Shown here: positions 1 through 12,562 of the stretch, piece after piece | Numbering within the stretch: the first letter of the stretch is position 1 | Layout of the letters: every line of letters starts with the position of its first letter | Origin: Sialis fuliginosa | Taxonomy: Eukaryota > Arthropoda > Insecta > Megaloptera > Sialidae | Assembly: GCA_961205875.1 (NCBI GenBank) | Contig: OY540810.1 | Span: 19,220,001-19,284,000 of the forward strand | DNA: 64,000 bases | Direction of reading: 5' to 3' | Made by a program: the position numbers and the translations under genes | Notes under the pieces: generated by a model | Told to the model about the DNA's origin: nothing | Databases searched by the model: none | What the model saw: the letters and a program-made list of their open reading frames with translations, nothing else

Positions 1-764
1 CAAATAAGTTATAAGGGTAGTTATCAACCCTTAAAAACTAAATCACCCCCGATAATAGGGTTGTAAATTGAATTCAATTGCGATTTTATGAAAAATCAAT
101 TAAAGCTGTTATTTAACAAGTTTTTTGAAAATTGTGTGCACCACAATTCACACCTACGGTTATAGGTACCCGCAATTTAAAAAATATACACATTTTTTTA
201 AATATGGTATTTAGACAGTCCGTGGTATTTTTGTTTCATCCTTTCGTAATATAAAAGGCCGACATTTGTTCTTTCGTTACCGGTAAAATTAAAACAATAC
301 ATTATCAGAAACGTCTCAAAACGATTGAATTAATTTGAGCCAAACTTATGAAAAACTCGTAAATTGTCCATTAATTTCCATAGATACCTATATTTTCAAT
401 ATTAATTGAAATAAAATTTATTTTATTTTTAAGAAATAAAAATTTAAGGGTAGTTCTTGATAGTGTATTGTTTTAATTTTACCGGTGTAGAATGATCAAA
501 TGTCGGCCTTTTATATTACGAAAGGATGATAAAAAAATTCCACTGAATTTTTAGATACGATGTTTTAAAAAAAGTGTATATTTTTTAAATTTAGGGTAGC
601 TACATCCGTAGGGGTGAATTGTGGTGCACAAAATTTTCACAAAAATCTTCAAATAAGAGCATTAATTGATTTCTTATAAAATCACACTTAAATTTAATAT
701 TCTACCCTACTATTTGGGGCGGTTTAGTATTTAAGGGTTGATTCCTACCCTTATAATTTATTTG
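1..764. mobile_element. Foldback element with ~300-bp inverted arms
   Basis: The first bases (caaataagttataaggg) return inverted at 748-764 (cccttataatttatttg). Matching continues inward: the CCCC-containing block near 45-50 pairs with 716-720, and the block reading aaaggccgacattt near 256 pairs with aaatgtcggcctttt near 498. The loop lies at about 310-460. Arms are diverged by scattered substitutions. No coding content is seen. The left end coincides with the window edge, so its true boundary and target duplication cannot be determined. Confidence 0.8.
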
Positions 765-1618
765 TGTTTTTTAACATACAGTACCGTTGTATATACAGTT
801 TACTACCTATTTTGTAAATTTCAAAAATTTATCTTTACCTACGTTGTTCGAATTAATTGTAATACACAGGGGGTTGAATATTAAAGGGTAGAAAAGTGGC
901 TGAAAATTACTGGATTTTATTGAAATTGTAAATTTATATTTATTGTGATTATTTCTAACAACCCTTGAAGATTTTTAAAATTTCTTTCATATTTTCCTAT
1001 ATTTCTAATAACCTAAATTTAGGGGATGATAACAGATGGTAAATAGAATTAAATATTGATTTAAAAAAATAATTTATACCTTTAGGGTTCAAATAAGTTC
1101 TACGTATAAAAATTAATGTGAATTTTTATCATTATCTTGGAATAAACAGTTTTTAAACTTTTTTTTCAATACTTGAAATTGTCACTTTCCAGTTTTCACC
1201 CCTCCAAGGGTTGTACACCCGCTATCGATGCACGCACAAAGTTTTTACTCTTTGGGCTTTGAAACAACGCCACACTAATGATTTTTATGAATTTTCATAT
1301 TAATATGACAATTTTTACCAAAACTGTGTTACATTGAAAAAGTGTCCCACTAATTTTGACAAGCAGTGTATAACCAATTATGGTAGTTTTTAAATTTTTG
1401 TCTTTCTTAACTTAACATTATTCCTGCTGAACCGATTTAGATGGAACTTTCACTGTTGGAAAGACTGAGACTAGTTGCTAATTGATTTAAGCAATGTAGT
1501 ATTTTAAGGAAAAATCTGAATTTGATATATTTTAATATAAATATTGTATTAAAAAATCAGTTAAGACATACACGGGTGTAGGTATACCATTAGGCCATCA
1601 TTAAGGTTACGTTGGTAT
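765..1618. other. Intergenic, no gene seen
   Basis: AT-rich sequence without a coding frame or clear repeat boundary. A small GC-richer stretch at about 1196-1275 (cccctccaaggg, cgctatcgatgcacgc) has no recognisable identity. Confidence 0.5.
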
Positions 1619-2024
1619 CTACTAAGAAGGGAACTTTTTCAAGTGATAAAATCGTATCGAATTAAAATTTTGTATATAGTTAGTAAGAGTCAAAGGTAGT
1701 AAAAAAAATATTTTAACTGCGGTAAACAGTTTAAGGGGGTGAAATACCCCTATGAAAATGTGCAAAATAATCGTATATTTCAAATAAGTCATTAAAATTT
1801 TATATTATAGATTTTTAAAAATCTTCATAAGTTTTAGAGTTATTTGAAATATACGATTATTTTGAACTTTTTCATAGGGGTATATCACCCCCTTAAACCG
1901 TTTTCCACAGCTAAAATAATTTTTTTCTTGCTACACTTGACCCCCTCTAATAGGCGCTCTAAGTATATATAAAATTTAAATTCGATACGATTTTATCATT
2001 TGAAAAGTTTCCCTTGTAAGTAGG
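1619..2024. mobile_element. Foldback MITE, ~190-bp arms
   Basis: The left arm starts at ctactaagaagggaac and the right arm ends at gtttcccttgtaagtag. Inner blocks pair well: gataaaatcgtatcga (1644) with tcgatacgattttatc (1982), and ttaagggggtgaaatacccc (1731) with the run ending near 1897. The loop is close to 1800-1815. There is no coding content. No target duplication was found, so the superfamily is unassigned. Confidence 0.8.
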
Positions 2025-2930
2025 ACGACGTACGTGGTCGTGAAATATTTTTTTTCAAATTTTCGAGTCAGTAGGTATTTACTCTAACAGAGGAGTGTGG
2101 TTAATTCAAAGCCTCGTGCAGGCACCATTTTTGAGTTAGAAAAACATAATGCCAGATTCTACGTATGAAATCTATATTTTGGCACTCCACAATCCACATG
2201 TCTTACTGTATTTTTTTGTGGTCATAACTTTACATATTCAGTTAAAACAAATTTCTAACTTATATATTTTACGGTGTATTTTGCTAATAAACGCGGGCGA
2301 TATAAAAAAGTTTTCTAAAATAAATTCTCATAGTATTCTTTAAACATAAAATTAAAGAATGTTAAAAATAAAGCATTATAAGTTTTAGTTAAAACAAATG
2401 TAATTTATTTGTTTTATCATTATTTTTTAGACTGCACATAGTCAGTTAGCAATATTGTTTACTAATATTTATTACACTGGCAACATTTCAGATTAAAATT
2501 ATCACAACTAAAGAGATTAACAATTTATATAACCCTGAGCACCCCATAAATAAGTATGATTTCATATGTAATAATGTCAGATATAAAATGTATTTTATAT
2601 CCACACGTACATATTGATATTGTGTCGCATGGTAAATTAAAAAGTATTAAAATAGATCTAAAAATAATGTTGATAAAGATTACGTTATTCAATTCTAAAA
2701 CAATTGTCTTTGTAAACAATATTAATCGGTCAAAAATGACCTAAACTAGTTTCTATATAGTTTCTTTATTTTATTCAAATCGTGTACTTTTTCAAGTACT
2801 GATTTATTTATGTTTGTTACATATGATAGTATGATAGTATTTTAATAATAAACAAATCTGAAATATGGAAAACTATTTTGAAATTTAAAGATATGATTTA
2901 TATACATTTTTTTTTACTTAATTTATAATA
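2025..2930. other. Intergenic, no gene seen
   Basis: AT-rich sequence. Short open frames here are hydrophobic/Ile-rich chance translations with no domain pattern. Confidence 0.5.
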
Positions 2931-4095
2931 CACTGTCGTGCCAAACTTGAATGGTACATCATGAAAAATATTTTAAGCAAAAAACATTATATAAAAATGT
3001 GTCCGGACATTTGTCATGGGGGCTACAGCCCTCTAAAGATTTTACTCAAAATTAGTTTTTATTTAATATCTTGAGAACCCATTGTGACATAGTTATGAAA
3101 TTTGATACAGGGTTTAGTATTAATAAGTATTATCTATATCCAATATCAACCAATAGTAATTTTGACCAGGGTTGTATGGGCCCAGGAGGCCCGTCGATTT
3201 TTATCTAGTATTTTTTTGTTCTTTAATTTTTTTCCTGTAATAGGCATTGGAATAAGACTGTATGAGACAAAATACACAAAAATATACTTTGCTCATTTAT
3301 CATAGGATAAACCGTTTACGAGCAATATCGATGTAAAAGAAAGCATACAGAATTTTACTTAATACGGATGCTTCAAATTGAACAAAATAAATTTATATTC
3401 CTGTTCTTTGATTAAAGGTAAGAAAAAAGTTCATGTACATATATCACCTAACACGTGTCCTCAGCCAGTTCTATTAATGTTGCAAGTAATTTACTATAAC
3501 ATAACTATAGAAAGCGATACCTACTTAAAATGGCTATTTGTTGGTAAGGATGAATTTTTGGAGGTATATTTTTATTATTTTTTTGTCTTATTTTTTATCA
3601 TAGAACAAGAATATAAAAATATTTTTTGTAATTTGAAGCATCCGTATTAAGTAAAATTCTGCATCCTTTTTTTGTATCCATATTTCTCGTAAACGGTTTA
3701 TCCTACGATAAATGAGCAAAGTATATTTTTGTGTATTTTGTGCCATACAACCTTATTCAAATATCTAATTAAGGAAAAAATTAAAGAACAAAAAATACTA
3801 GATAAAAATCGATGGGCCCACTGGCCCCATACAGCCCTGATCTAAATTATAATTGCTCAATACTGGAAATCGATAACACTTATTAATACTAAACCCTGTA
3901 TCAAATTTCATAACTTTAACACAATGGGGTCTCCAGATATTAAATAAAAACTAATTTTAAATAAAATCTTTGGAGGGCTGTAGCCCCCTTACAAAAAATT
4001 TCCGGACACATGTTCATATAATGTTTTTTGCTTAAAATATTTTTCTCTTAATTTACTGTTCAAGTTTGGCACGACAGCGCTGAATCATCCTGTAT
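2931..4095. mobile_element. Foldback element, family A copy 1
   Basis: Inverted arms of about 500 bp. cactgtcgtgccaaacttga at 2931 pairs with the block ending gtttggcacgacag near 4075, and tgtccggacat pairs with the tccggacaca block near 4003. The central 90-residue open frame near 3378-3650 is AT-driven and not recognisable. A half-copy (4893-5250) and a right-half copy (51515-52096) occur elsewhere in the window, so the family is dispersed. Ends carry a gatgattca/cctgtat-type motif. The superfamily is not identified. Confidence 0.8.
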
Positions 4096-4179
4096 AATAA
4101 TATTAAAAATAATTTATATTATAATAATAATAAAATCATGGAGCAAAAACGATGGATTCTTGTACGTTATCACTTCGAC

Positions 4180-4326
4180 AAAAAATGTCAACCAAAAGGC
4201 AAAATTTATTGTATTTCTTTACTCTACTGCTAAAACGGTTCGTTTGCGGATATTTATTGATAAAATGCGATTGTTTTAATGTCCTCGACAACTCCTAAAA
4301 GTTTGTCGGTATATTTACGGGACATT
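4180..4326 (-). repeat. Dispersed repeat family B, copy 1
   Basis: In reverse complement this reads tgtcccgtaaatataccgac, followed by an ~140-bp segment containing ccgcaaa...ccgttttagcagtag. The same segment recurs at 8385-8560 and 27663-27800. It is probably the terminal part of a transposable element. No coding function is evident. Confidence 0.7.
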
Positions 4327-4892
4327 ATACACATTACACATATTATGTATGTAGATTTGATTAGTATACAATTACAATTAATACATACATACATATACAT
4401 TTATACATACATTTTCTAAATTACTACAATAGCAATTGAATTAATTAATGGGATATCGTACCCCTTCGGTGCCCCTGTGTATGATATGGACTTTTATTTA
4501 GTTATAGGTTTTTAGTTATGTTGCGTAAAATAATAAGAAATATTTGCAACGCTTATCAATTTGTTTGTTAGAATACGATAAGGTATATAATACGTTTAAA
4601 TTATAAAATTATTTTATGATAAATAACAAGAATTCATAATGGAAGGTCTTTAGAAAGTATATTGATTGTTATCTTATGGTTTGATGGTGATATTTATTAT
4701 GTGTCCGATAATATAAATTAATTATTTGTTACTTCTGTATATACATACATATAATATAATACATATGATATATATATATAATTTTAATTGTTATTGAAAA
4801 TAATCAATTCATCTACATAGATATACTATTATATATATTTTTTGTTTTATGTACTTCAATAGGTTCTTAACATTTTATAATAATATGTAGTA

Positions 4893-5250
4893 TACAGGAT
4901 GATTTACAACTAGTGTAAAAAAATTTTACAGTAGATCAAGAATGTACTTTTAAGCAAAAAACCTGTGTCCGAAAATTCTTCGTGAGGGAACTACAATCTT
5001 TTACCCAAAATTAGTGTTTATTTAATATCTAGAGAACCCATTGTGCTACAGTTATGAAATTTGAAACATGGTTTGATATTAATAAATGTTATCGATTTCC
5101 AGTATCAAATTATAATAATTTAGACCAGGGGTGTATGGGGTCAGTGGGCCCGCTGATTTTTATCAAGTATTTTCTTTGTTATTAAATTTTTTCCTGAGTT
5201 GGATTCTTATAGAAGATTATATGATTCAAAATACACAAAAATATTTTTTT
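4893..5250 (+). repeat. Family A half-copy (copy 2)
   Basis: Starts at acaggatgattta and follows the family A arm through aagcaaaaaacctgtgtccg, aacccattgtgctacagtta and the gggcccgctgatttttatc block. Only one arm is present, so it is truncated or a solo arm. Confidence 0.7.
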
Positions 5251-6936
5251 TTTCTTAGAGTGTTCATACACTCTAACAATAAGTGCAATACCATCCGAGA
5301 TATGACTCATTTACGGTGAGTAAGAATTCGCAAACTACTGAAATTTAAATGTTCAACATCAAATAGCGGGAAAACAAAGAAAAATTCGTGGAAAACTCAT
5401 AGAATTTTTTTAAAGAACTTGTAAAGAGCTTCATAATGAGAGCTGCTAAAAGTTGATTGTACAAAAAGTGACGGAGATACGATACAAATAAAATTAGTAT
5501 CAATATTTTTCAGCGTAAAAATTATCAATAATACCCCCACTATTACCACCAAAATCAAAATTGGACGTAATCCTTCTACAATTCCTTTCACTTGAGTATT
5601 ATCAATGTGATCCAGGAGTTTTGACCGTTTTAAATACCTGGTTTTGAAAAAAAAATTGATTGAAATGAGGAGAGATTTTTTATAATTTCAAAAAAAATGT
5701 ATTTTTTTAAATTACTCAAAAACTAATGCAGATATGAAAAAATAGCAAGAATAAAAAAAAGGGATTTTTAATTTACTATAAGTTGTTTTTTTCTGTTTTT
5801 TGTAGCATTAAAAATAACTGAGTTATGAACTTTAAAGTTTGCATGTTACAATGAAAGTTCCCTATCCCTTTAATCGGAATAATTTTAAAAATAAAGGGTT
5901 CAAATAAGTTTTAATTCATGAGAGCTTATGGACTGTATAGCTCAAAAATTGACCGAGTTATCGTCAGAAAACCAAAAAAAAATTAATTTTTTTTATATAA
6001 TTTTTACGATTTTTAATTTTCGAATTACAGTATATTTCTAAATTCTAGTATAAGGGGTAGTTTTTTGGGGATTGCAATGTTTAATGCATTGTGATTTATG
6101 ATTCATAGTGCATTACAAAATGTTTATTAAAAAAACTCTAAAAATCTATAATTTACAAAAAAAATTGTAAGGGGTTGTTTTCATAAGGGTTAGTTGTTAA
6201 ATTGGGGTAGCAACGTTTAAATTAACACTAAATTCTATTTTGAACCGTGCAATAATTAATAAAAGCACTTTTAAAACCTTTCAAGCTATTTATTTTCAAA
6301 TTTCATCATAAGCAGCACTCTAGGGGTTGATTTTTAAAGGTTGAAATGTTGTAATACATCATAAATCATGCCTACAACATAAAATAAACTTTATTTAACA
6401 TATTTCAATGGGTTTTCAATATTTCAATCTATTTAATCCTCAGTTTTCTCATTTTTTATAAATAGGGGTTGTTTTCGCCCCTAAAAAATAAAAAGCACAC
6501 ATTGGCATAGGGTAGCTTTTGAAGTAGAGGGTAAGACGAGCTTAATTCTAAATTTTCATGCAATTAGATGCATGTTCAAAAAATTCTGAGGTTTTTAAAT
6601 ATTTTACCTCCATTTACTGGACTATAAGGACATGCACATAGAATTATTTGGATACAGAAGCAAATAACGAATCTAAAAGTAAATATTGAAAACATAGGCA
6701 TCTATCCGTACCTTATCAGTCGGACTTAAGCCCCAACCTCTTTAAATAATACAATTATGATTTCTATTTTATAAATAAATCATCTAAAGGACATATTTAT
6801 AGACATACATAAATATCGTAACTATTAATATTAAAATTAATCCGTGCATATAATATGAAGACATTTTCTAGTTTTCCCCATGAGTGCTTACAAAAATCAA
6901 TATAAAACCTCTTATTTATAATCTATTTCACAACAG
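5251..6936. other. Repeat-derived AT-rich DNA, no gene
   Basis: Homopolymer-rich sequence (long A and T runs) resembling decayed transposon interior. The phrase gggttcaaataagttttaa near 5895 echoes cttcaaataagtcaatg near 8712 and the terminus at 1. No coding frame is supported. Confidence 0.5.
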
Positions 6937-6997
6937 AGTACTAAAAGGACTGCCTGTGGTGACGTCACTGGATGACGCTACGCTGTTTATCGAACAC
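6937..6997 (+). CDS. Candidate short internal exon (weak)
   Basis: A 61-base island lies between a plausible acceptor (ctatttcacaacag, AG at 6935-6936) and donor (CAC|GTAATT, GT at 6998-6999). Read from 6938 it gives exactly 20 sense codons, VLKGLPVVTSLDDATLFIEH. Codon third positions are unusually G/C-rich for this window, and the reading frame closes with stops only beyond the donor. Against it: a 61-base island is short enough for chance, no partner exon is visible, and I do not recognise the peptide. It also contains a TGACGTCA octamer (6960-6967), so a regulatory role is an alternative. Confidence 0.25.
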
Positions 6998-7413
6998 GTA
7001 ATTTTATGATTTCATGTTATATAGTTTTATAAGAATAACCTGTAGCTATTATCATTATATGTAACTAATTATACATGATAAAGATCTATATTATTTCGAC
7101 TTTGAATAATTCGTCAGAAAGCTATTTTTTTATTATGATCTTATGGTGCTTGAACATGGGGTTCAGTGGGTATGTAATGGAACAATAAATACAAATTAAT
7201 ATTATTAGCATTGTTCGTTTTTTTGTTAGTATCTACTAACGGAATCCATTTTGATTATTTATTTGAGGCGATTGGCAGTTATATTATAATAACATTTGAT
7301 CAGTTTTCTTTGTTTTCAAGTTTTTATTGTTCAGTAAAACATACGTATTATTTTCACACTCTAAAATAAATTGATTTTTTTATTTAAAAAAATGGATTTA
7401 CTTAACTATTACT

Positions 7414-7788
7414 AAGGTACTGGTACCAATAATGGTCGCTATAAAAGCAAGGTTTACTGGTTTTGTGATTGACGGGCTTCTTTTTTGTAATTCTCATGAA
7501 CTCATGTTACTAATAAAACAAGTAACTCTTTATTTAATCAATTTATTTACCAAAGTCCGCAAATATCGTTTGTTTTTTAAATTGTAGCCTTTTATTTTGT
7601 TTATGTTTTTTCTCCAGTTATGGGTAAAATAAAACCAGTAATGAACACGCAGTGATGGACACTTGCTAATGATTACAAAATGATAAGTACTATGACACAA
7701 AAGTGTCGTAATAATCAAATATCAACAAATATTTCTAATTCAGTACATTTAATTAAAAAATAGTCATTACTGAGGTCATATCCAAGAC
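7414..7788 (-). mobile_element. TIR element family C, truncated copy
   Basis: Begins with aaggtactggtacca and matches the reverse complement of 41607-42171 over gactttggtaa/ttaccaaagtccgcaaa, taaaaggctataattt and the cactgcgtg block. It lacks the second terminal repeat (sequence departs after gtcatatccaagac) and lacks an internal block of about 190 bases present in the other copy, so it is an internally deleted and end-truncated relative. No coding content. Confidence 0.8.
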
Positions 7789-8384
7789 TTATACATATTA
7801 TTCTAAAAATGCAAACATGCACTAATAATAAATTACTATCAATACCCGTAGTTCATTGCAAGATTTGAGTTTATTTTTACATATATATTCGGTTAACGTT
7901 TTATCGTATATTGCATTAGTCTAAACTCTAAAATTATTAGAAATCGATACATAATGATCACATATGTGTAGTCTTGAGTTGTTATAAATTTGCTGAACTT
8001 TTAATAAAATTATGTTATTTAGATTGTTGTTTTTTTTGTTATTAACGTACTAATGCTATAAATTGAAAAACTATTTGTAGATATGATTTGACAATAATTT
8101 CCTAAACGGTCATTTACATAAATGTTAAGATTCTTGATTACTTATTATAAATGATGAAAATACAAAATGTATGTGAGACAGTACTCAATTACATGTCTTG
8201 CAGTATTTACAATTTCTAAAGGTCTTGATATACCATAAATAGACATCAAAGGAGTGATTCTTCAATCGTGTTTTTTCCAAAATGCATTACGTCATTATTT
8301 TAAATATACATTATTCAATTTTAGTATTTTTTTTGTATACAACCGACTGGAATAATGTGGTTAATTCAAATCTTATATACATGG
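7789..8384. other. Intergenic, no gene seen
   Basis: AT-rich, non-repetitive as far as can be judged by eye. Nothing recognisable. Confidence 0.5.
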
Positions 8385-8560
8385 TGTCCCGTAAATATAC
8401 AGACAAACTGAAAGGAGTTGTGAAGGACATTAAAACAATCGCTTTTTGTTAATGAATCCATGTCCGCAAATGAGCCGTTTTAGCAGTAGAGCAAAAGAAA
8501 GGACCCCACACCCCCACACACAAGCAATGGATTTTGTCTTTTGGTTGACATTTTTTTGTG
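8385..8560 (+). repeat. Dispersed repeat family B, copy 2
   Basis: tgtcccgtaaatatacagac followed by the same ~150-bp segment as at 27663 and (inverted) 4180. A CA-rich insertion (caccccacaccc-like) distinguishes this copy. Confidence 0.75.
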
Positions 8561-9176
8561 GATATGATAGTTCAAAGTATACTTATCAAAAGCTGTAATG
8601 GATACAACTTACATCATTTCTGCTTCAGGGAGCATCAAACATTTTATGTTTATATTTATTTTTATCTCCTAAAGGGTCAATTTAAAAAAAATGCAAATAA
8701 TAAAAAGTGCTTCAAATAAGTCAATGAACACAAAGAATTTTTTTAGAACATTTAGTGACATTTTTAAGTTTTTTGTTTGGGAACTTTTTTTATAAAATTA
8801 ATAATTATAGAAACATTCTAAAAAATATTTTTTTATATTATCTGGCTATTTCTAAGAACTTTTCATCCTTTGCAAAATTTTCTTAAAGATGACTCTATAT
8901 TGTAAAATAAAGAGATTTATTAGGTGTAAAAATTAATTCTCGACTCTTAAATAAAATCAACTATAAGGTTTCACCTCAAAAAAAGCTTGTGAGGCTAAGG
9001 GGATGATTTGTTCAGTCTTAGAGGAAGATACTGTGTCCTCAAACACGTAGTTTTGAGAAATAAATTTCAATCTCTAACAAGTGACACTGCTGCATGACGA
9101 ATAACACCAGGACATATGTGGCTTATTTCCCTTTTTGTCTTAGCCCTATTCTGATTACCATTTGTTCTAGTTCCTG
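8561..9176. other. Repeat-derived AT-rich DNA, no gene
   Basis: Homopolymer-rich sequence; no coding frame, no clear ends. Confidence 0.4.
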
Positions 9177-9206
9177 CAGCACCGTTTAGTTAATTCACAA
9201 TTCAAA

Positions 9207-9273
9207 ATGTCCGAAGATGTCAATAAAAGCATTGCTGAATTCTTCGACTCTTTGTCAAGATGGGAATCGCCAG
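9207..9273 (+). CDS. Candidate first coding exon (weak)
   Basis: An ATG in good insect context (ttcaaaATGtcc) opens the frame MSEDVNKSIAEFFDSLSRWE followed by SP. A donor-like CCAG|GTGCCT (GT at 9274-9275) would cut after 22 codons plus one base, just before an in-frame stop at 9279-9281. Upstream, ttctagttcctgcag at about 9163-9177 could serve as an acceptor if there is an earlier non-coding exon. The peptide is acidic and amphipathic, unlike the AT-driven translations around it. I do not recognise it. It could also be a fragment of an old transposon gene. Confidence 0.3.
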
Positions 9274-9405
9274 GTGCCTAACCGATGGTAGAAGTGTATA
9301 GATTCAGAAGGAGATTACTTTACATAGTTATTAAAATATTATTTGATTTTTATAAACAAACATTTTTGTAGACAAAAGGCCGATAATTAATTTGTACATC
9401 TAATA

Positions 9406-9436
9406 CAGGGTTGGCCAACTTGAGGGTCGAATGCGG
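9406..9436 (+). repeat. Orphan hAT-like terminus
   Basis: cagggttggccaac resembles the terminal repeat of the hAT-type element at 45679 (cagggctggccaac). No matching right end was found before the next foldback element, so this is probably a broken end. Confidence 0.4.
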
Positions 9437-9536
9437 TCCGCGGCGCTCTTATGTGATTTTTTTTTAGATTTACATTGATAGAACACTTGCCTTGTATCTA
9501 CGCCTGTATTAAAATTAACCTAGATAAAAAGATAAT

Positions 9537-11387
9537 ACAGTACGTCTGGTTCGTGGCAAATAAAGCCAAAACGCTGCACATTTTAATTGGGGTATGCCAC
9601 TTTCTGTGGTCATATATAAGGTCAAATGAAATATTTTCAGATAGGGAGCCACTTTAAAATCCGTGTAGAACACTGTTATATCGGCTAATAAAGATGGCCC
9701 CCACGGTTTTTATTAAATTGGCTGTATCTCAGCTCCTAATCATCCGATTTCAATTTTATTTTGTTTATTTTAAAGTTCTTATTAAAAAAAATCTTTTTTA
9801 TCATTATTCATTTTTCTCTAAATTTTAAGGGTTTCGCACAATTTTCCGAAATCTGAAGATTTCACTTTTCTTACAAGCTTAATTGTTATATAACTTTTTT
9901 ATTGTGCCCAATAAATTTTTTTTACTTCATATAAAAAAGAAAGATATTTTTTTCTGCGTTCATTGATAACTAGATAATACTGTTTTAATTAACAACTTCT
10001 TGGGAAATAGCGTTTTAAACTAAGAAAAATAGATTATTTTTGGATCATTCCAAGTCAAGTTTACGTGTATTGGTTTCTCGGATTCGAGATTTTGATGGAA
10101 ATGTCCATTTATACCTTCCCTGAATCAATTCTGACTATTTTTATCATCATGTCTGTCTGTCTGTCTGTGTGTGTATCTGTTTGTCTGTAAACACTGGAAC
10201 TCAAAAATGGCAGTACATAAAGGGGTAAAATTTTATATTAAGGATTAATTTGTTTTAAAAAAGAAAACCAGATGTTTTTAAAACCGGAAACGGATATTTA
10301 CTCTTGTAATTTTTGTAATTATTCGAAATATTTCTAAAACGGTACGTGTTGGAAGAAAATGTTTAAATAATAATTTACTTATAATATTATTATTTATAAT
10401 TTATGTTATGTTCAATTCCTCTCAAAAAAAGTTTTTGAGGTTATAATCGTTTTTTTCAATTATATTCGAAATGGTTTAAAGTAGAAATAAATTGTTGAAA
10501 TAAAAGTTGTAGAGTACGTTATTTTCTATAGTTTATGTTCCATTAATTTTTTTGTATCTCTTACCAATTAAAAAAAATCTTTTTTATTTAATTTTTTATT
10601 TTTTTCCATTTTTTTTTAACAAGTTCATGACAGAATGAAATGTTTATAACAAAAAATGTAGAGAACGTTATTATCTATACTTTATGTTCTATTAATTTTT
10701 TTATATCTGTCATCAGTAAGCCAAAATTATTTGTTTTATATTAGTAGATACACGTACATTTTTTTATTGTATAAGAAAGTTCAGTGACATCCATGACAGA
10801 TTTTTCAATTTTTTAGCTATACCATATGAGAAAATTGATCCCAACATAAAATTTCATATGATAAAAGGTAAACTTGACATGGAATGATCCAAAAATAGTC
10901 AATTTTTCTTAGTTTAACACACTTTTTCCAAAGAAGTTGTTAATTAAAACAGAATTATCTTGTTATCAATGGAAAGCAGAAAAAAATGTTCTTTTTTGTA
11001 TGATGTAAAAAAATGATATTGGGCACAATAAAAAAGTTATATAAAAATTAAGTTCGTAAAAAAAGTAACATTTTCAGATTTTCGAAAATTGTGGGGAACC
11101 CTTAAGATTTAGAGATAAATGAATAATAACAAAAAATAATCTACTCAATAAGAACTTTAAAACAAACAAAAGAAAATTGAAATCAGATGACTAGGAGTTG
11201 AGATACAGCCAATTTAATAAAAACGGTGGGGGCCATCTTTATTAGCCGATATAATGGTGTTCTACACGGATTTTAAAGTGGCTCCCTATCTGAAAATTAT
11301 TCTTTATCTATTTATTCTTATCTATGAGCACAGAAAGTGTCATACCCCAATCAAAAAGTGCAGGGTTTTTTTACGTACCAGACGTAC
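9537..11387. mobile_element. Large foldback element, ~530-bp arms
   Basis: Arms 9537-10068 and 10866-11387. Paired blocks include gtacgtctgg (9540) with ccagacgtac (11379), aagatggcccccacggt with the accgtgggggccatctt-type block at 11222, and ggatcattccaagtcaagtt with aacttgacatggaatgatcc. The ~800-bp centre (10069-10865) is a copy of family D, including a short GTCT microsatellite at 10150-10168. Open frames near 9475 and 11254 are arm sequence and not genes. Confidence 0.85.
10073..10865 (+). repeat. Family D segment inside foldback
   Basis: Carries the signature gagattttgatggaaatgtc, then ccttccctgaatcaattctg, then a run of GTCTGT-type repeats. The same order of blocks occurs at 13876-14420 and 55225-56130. 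It is probably an older element that became the loop of the foldback, or that captured its arms. Confidence 0.7.
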
Positions 11388-12457
11388 TAAATACAGTAGC
11401 AACTGTGTTGAAACTAATAACGTAAAATTATGTTTATGGTCGCTTTTTCAATATTTATTTATTTTTCAAAATCGTAAATATATCCAATCCTATACGAGAT
11501 ATGGGATAGATTTTTTTCTCTAAAATCTCTGCACTTCTGTCGGATTGAATCGTGATTGAGGCGTACCTAATTTAGGCATACTCCATCGTTTCCTCCTAAG
11601 AACCCTATGTGACTTTAGGTTGCCCCAATTAAAAAGAAAAGTTTTTTCACCCCAATTATAATTTAAGTAAAAATATATTTTGAGACTTAAAATAAGATCC
11701 ACATTAAATGTTTTGAATCGAGTGACGTATATAGGTCGAAGGTTGATCACGGAAAATCATCAGTGTATAAATAATATAAATACATACAGGTAACAGCAAT
11801 CAGCCGGTAAGAGCGTGACTTTATCGACACGGAAGTTAATTTTGAGTGATGTCATCCAATATAACAATATCCTGCTGCAAATAATTATTGATTTTTTTCT
11901 ATTTTATTGTAATGGATATCTACAGTAAATTGCGTGCAATAGATGATGGCGTGGTTGTTTGTACATTTGTTATTATGCATTTGGTGGAACTGTTAATGAA
12001 TGGTTGCCTTGTATGCTGTATAATTGGTGCTTGTAATTTATTCTTGGGTGCAGTTTGAAATATTTCGGAGTCTATTGTTTTATTATTTTTTTTATTTTTC
12101 TCTGTGATAAATAATCATTAAATATCATAAAGAATACCGAGAATGGAAATAATGGTACTAATTTTATTGAAGTATTTTACACCAGTATATACAAACATGT
12201 TATATGCCAGATTTCTCTTATCTATGTTACCATTTTGTTTGAGTTGACAGCTTGGTACACATCTGTTAAATAGCGAATGGTGGGTTTTGATTGTTTCATC
12301 TGGAAATTTACATAGCTGTTACACATAACAGACTTAACTTTGATAAAATTGAGGGATAGTGTGTGAATAATAGCGCCATATTCATACTCAGAATTAAATA
12401 TTAGTAGTAATTAGAAAATAACCACCATTTTAACGTTTTATACAAATTTTAAAAACT
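11388..12457. other. Intergenic, no gene seen
   Basis: Mostly AT-rich. A somewhat GC-richer tract at 11520-11640 has a 76-codon open frame on the minus strand with no recognisable motif. I do not call it a gene. Confidence 0.4.
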
Positions 12458-12562
12458 CAGTGATGCAACCAAAAGGGGGATCAGTGGGGCCTACCCCCCT
12501 CGCAGTGATGTAAGTAGCGAGGGGCCGCTTGGTTATAACATATATTTATAATCACGTCACTG
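12458..12562. mobile_element. Possible small hAT-like MITE
   Basis: GC-rich insert bounded by cagtgatg and the inverted cgtcactg, flanked by imperfect 8-bp duplicates taaaaact (12450-12457) and tacaaacc (12563-12570), matching at 6 of 8. The interior is unusually G/C-rich (gggggatcagtggggcct, cgaggggccgc). Short terminal match and imperfect duplicate keep confidence low. Confidence 0.4.

Noticed and set aside
3378..3650. 90-codon open frame
   Set aside because: Lies across the loop of the family A foldback; no ATG context and no domain. The third copy of the family at 51515 does not preserve it as a gene.
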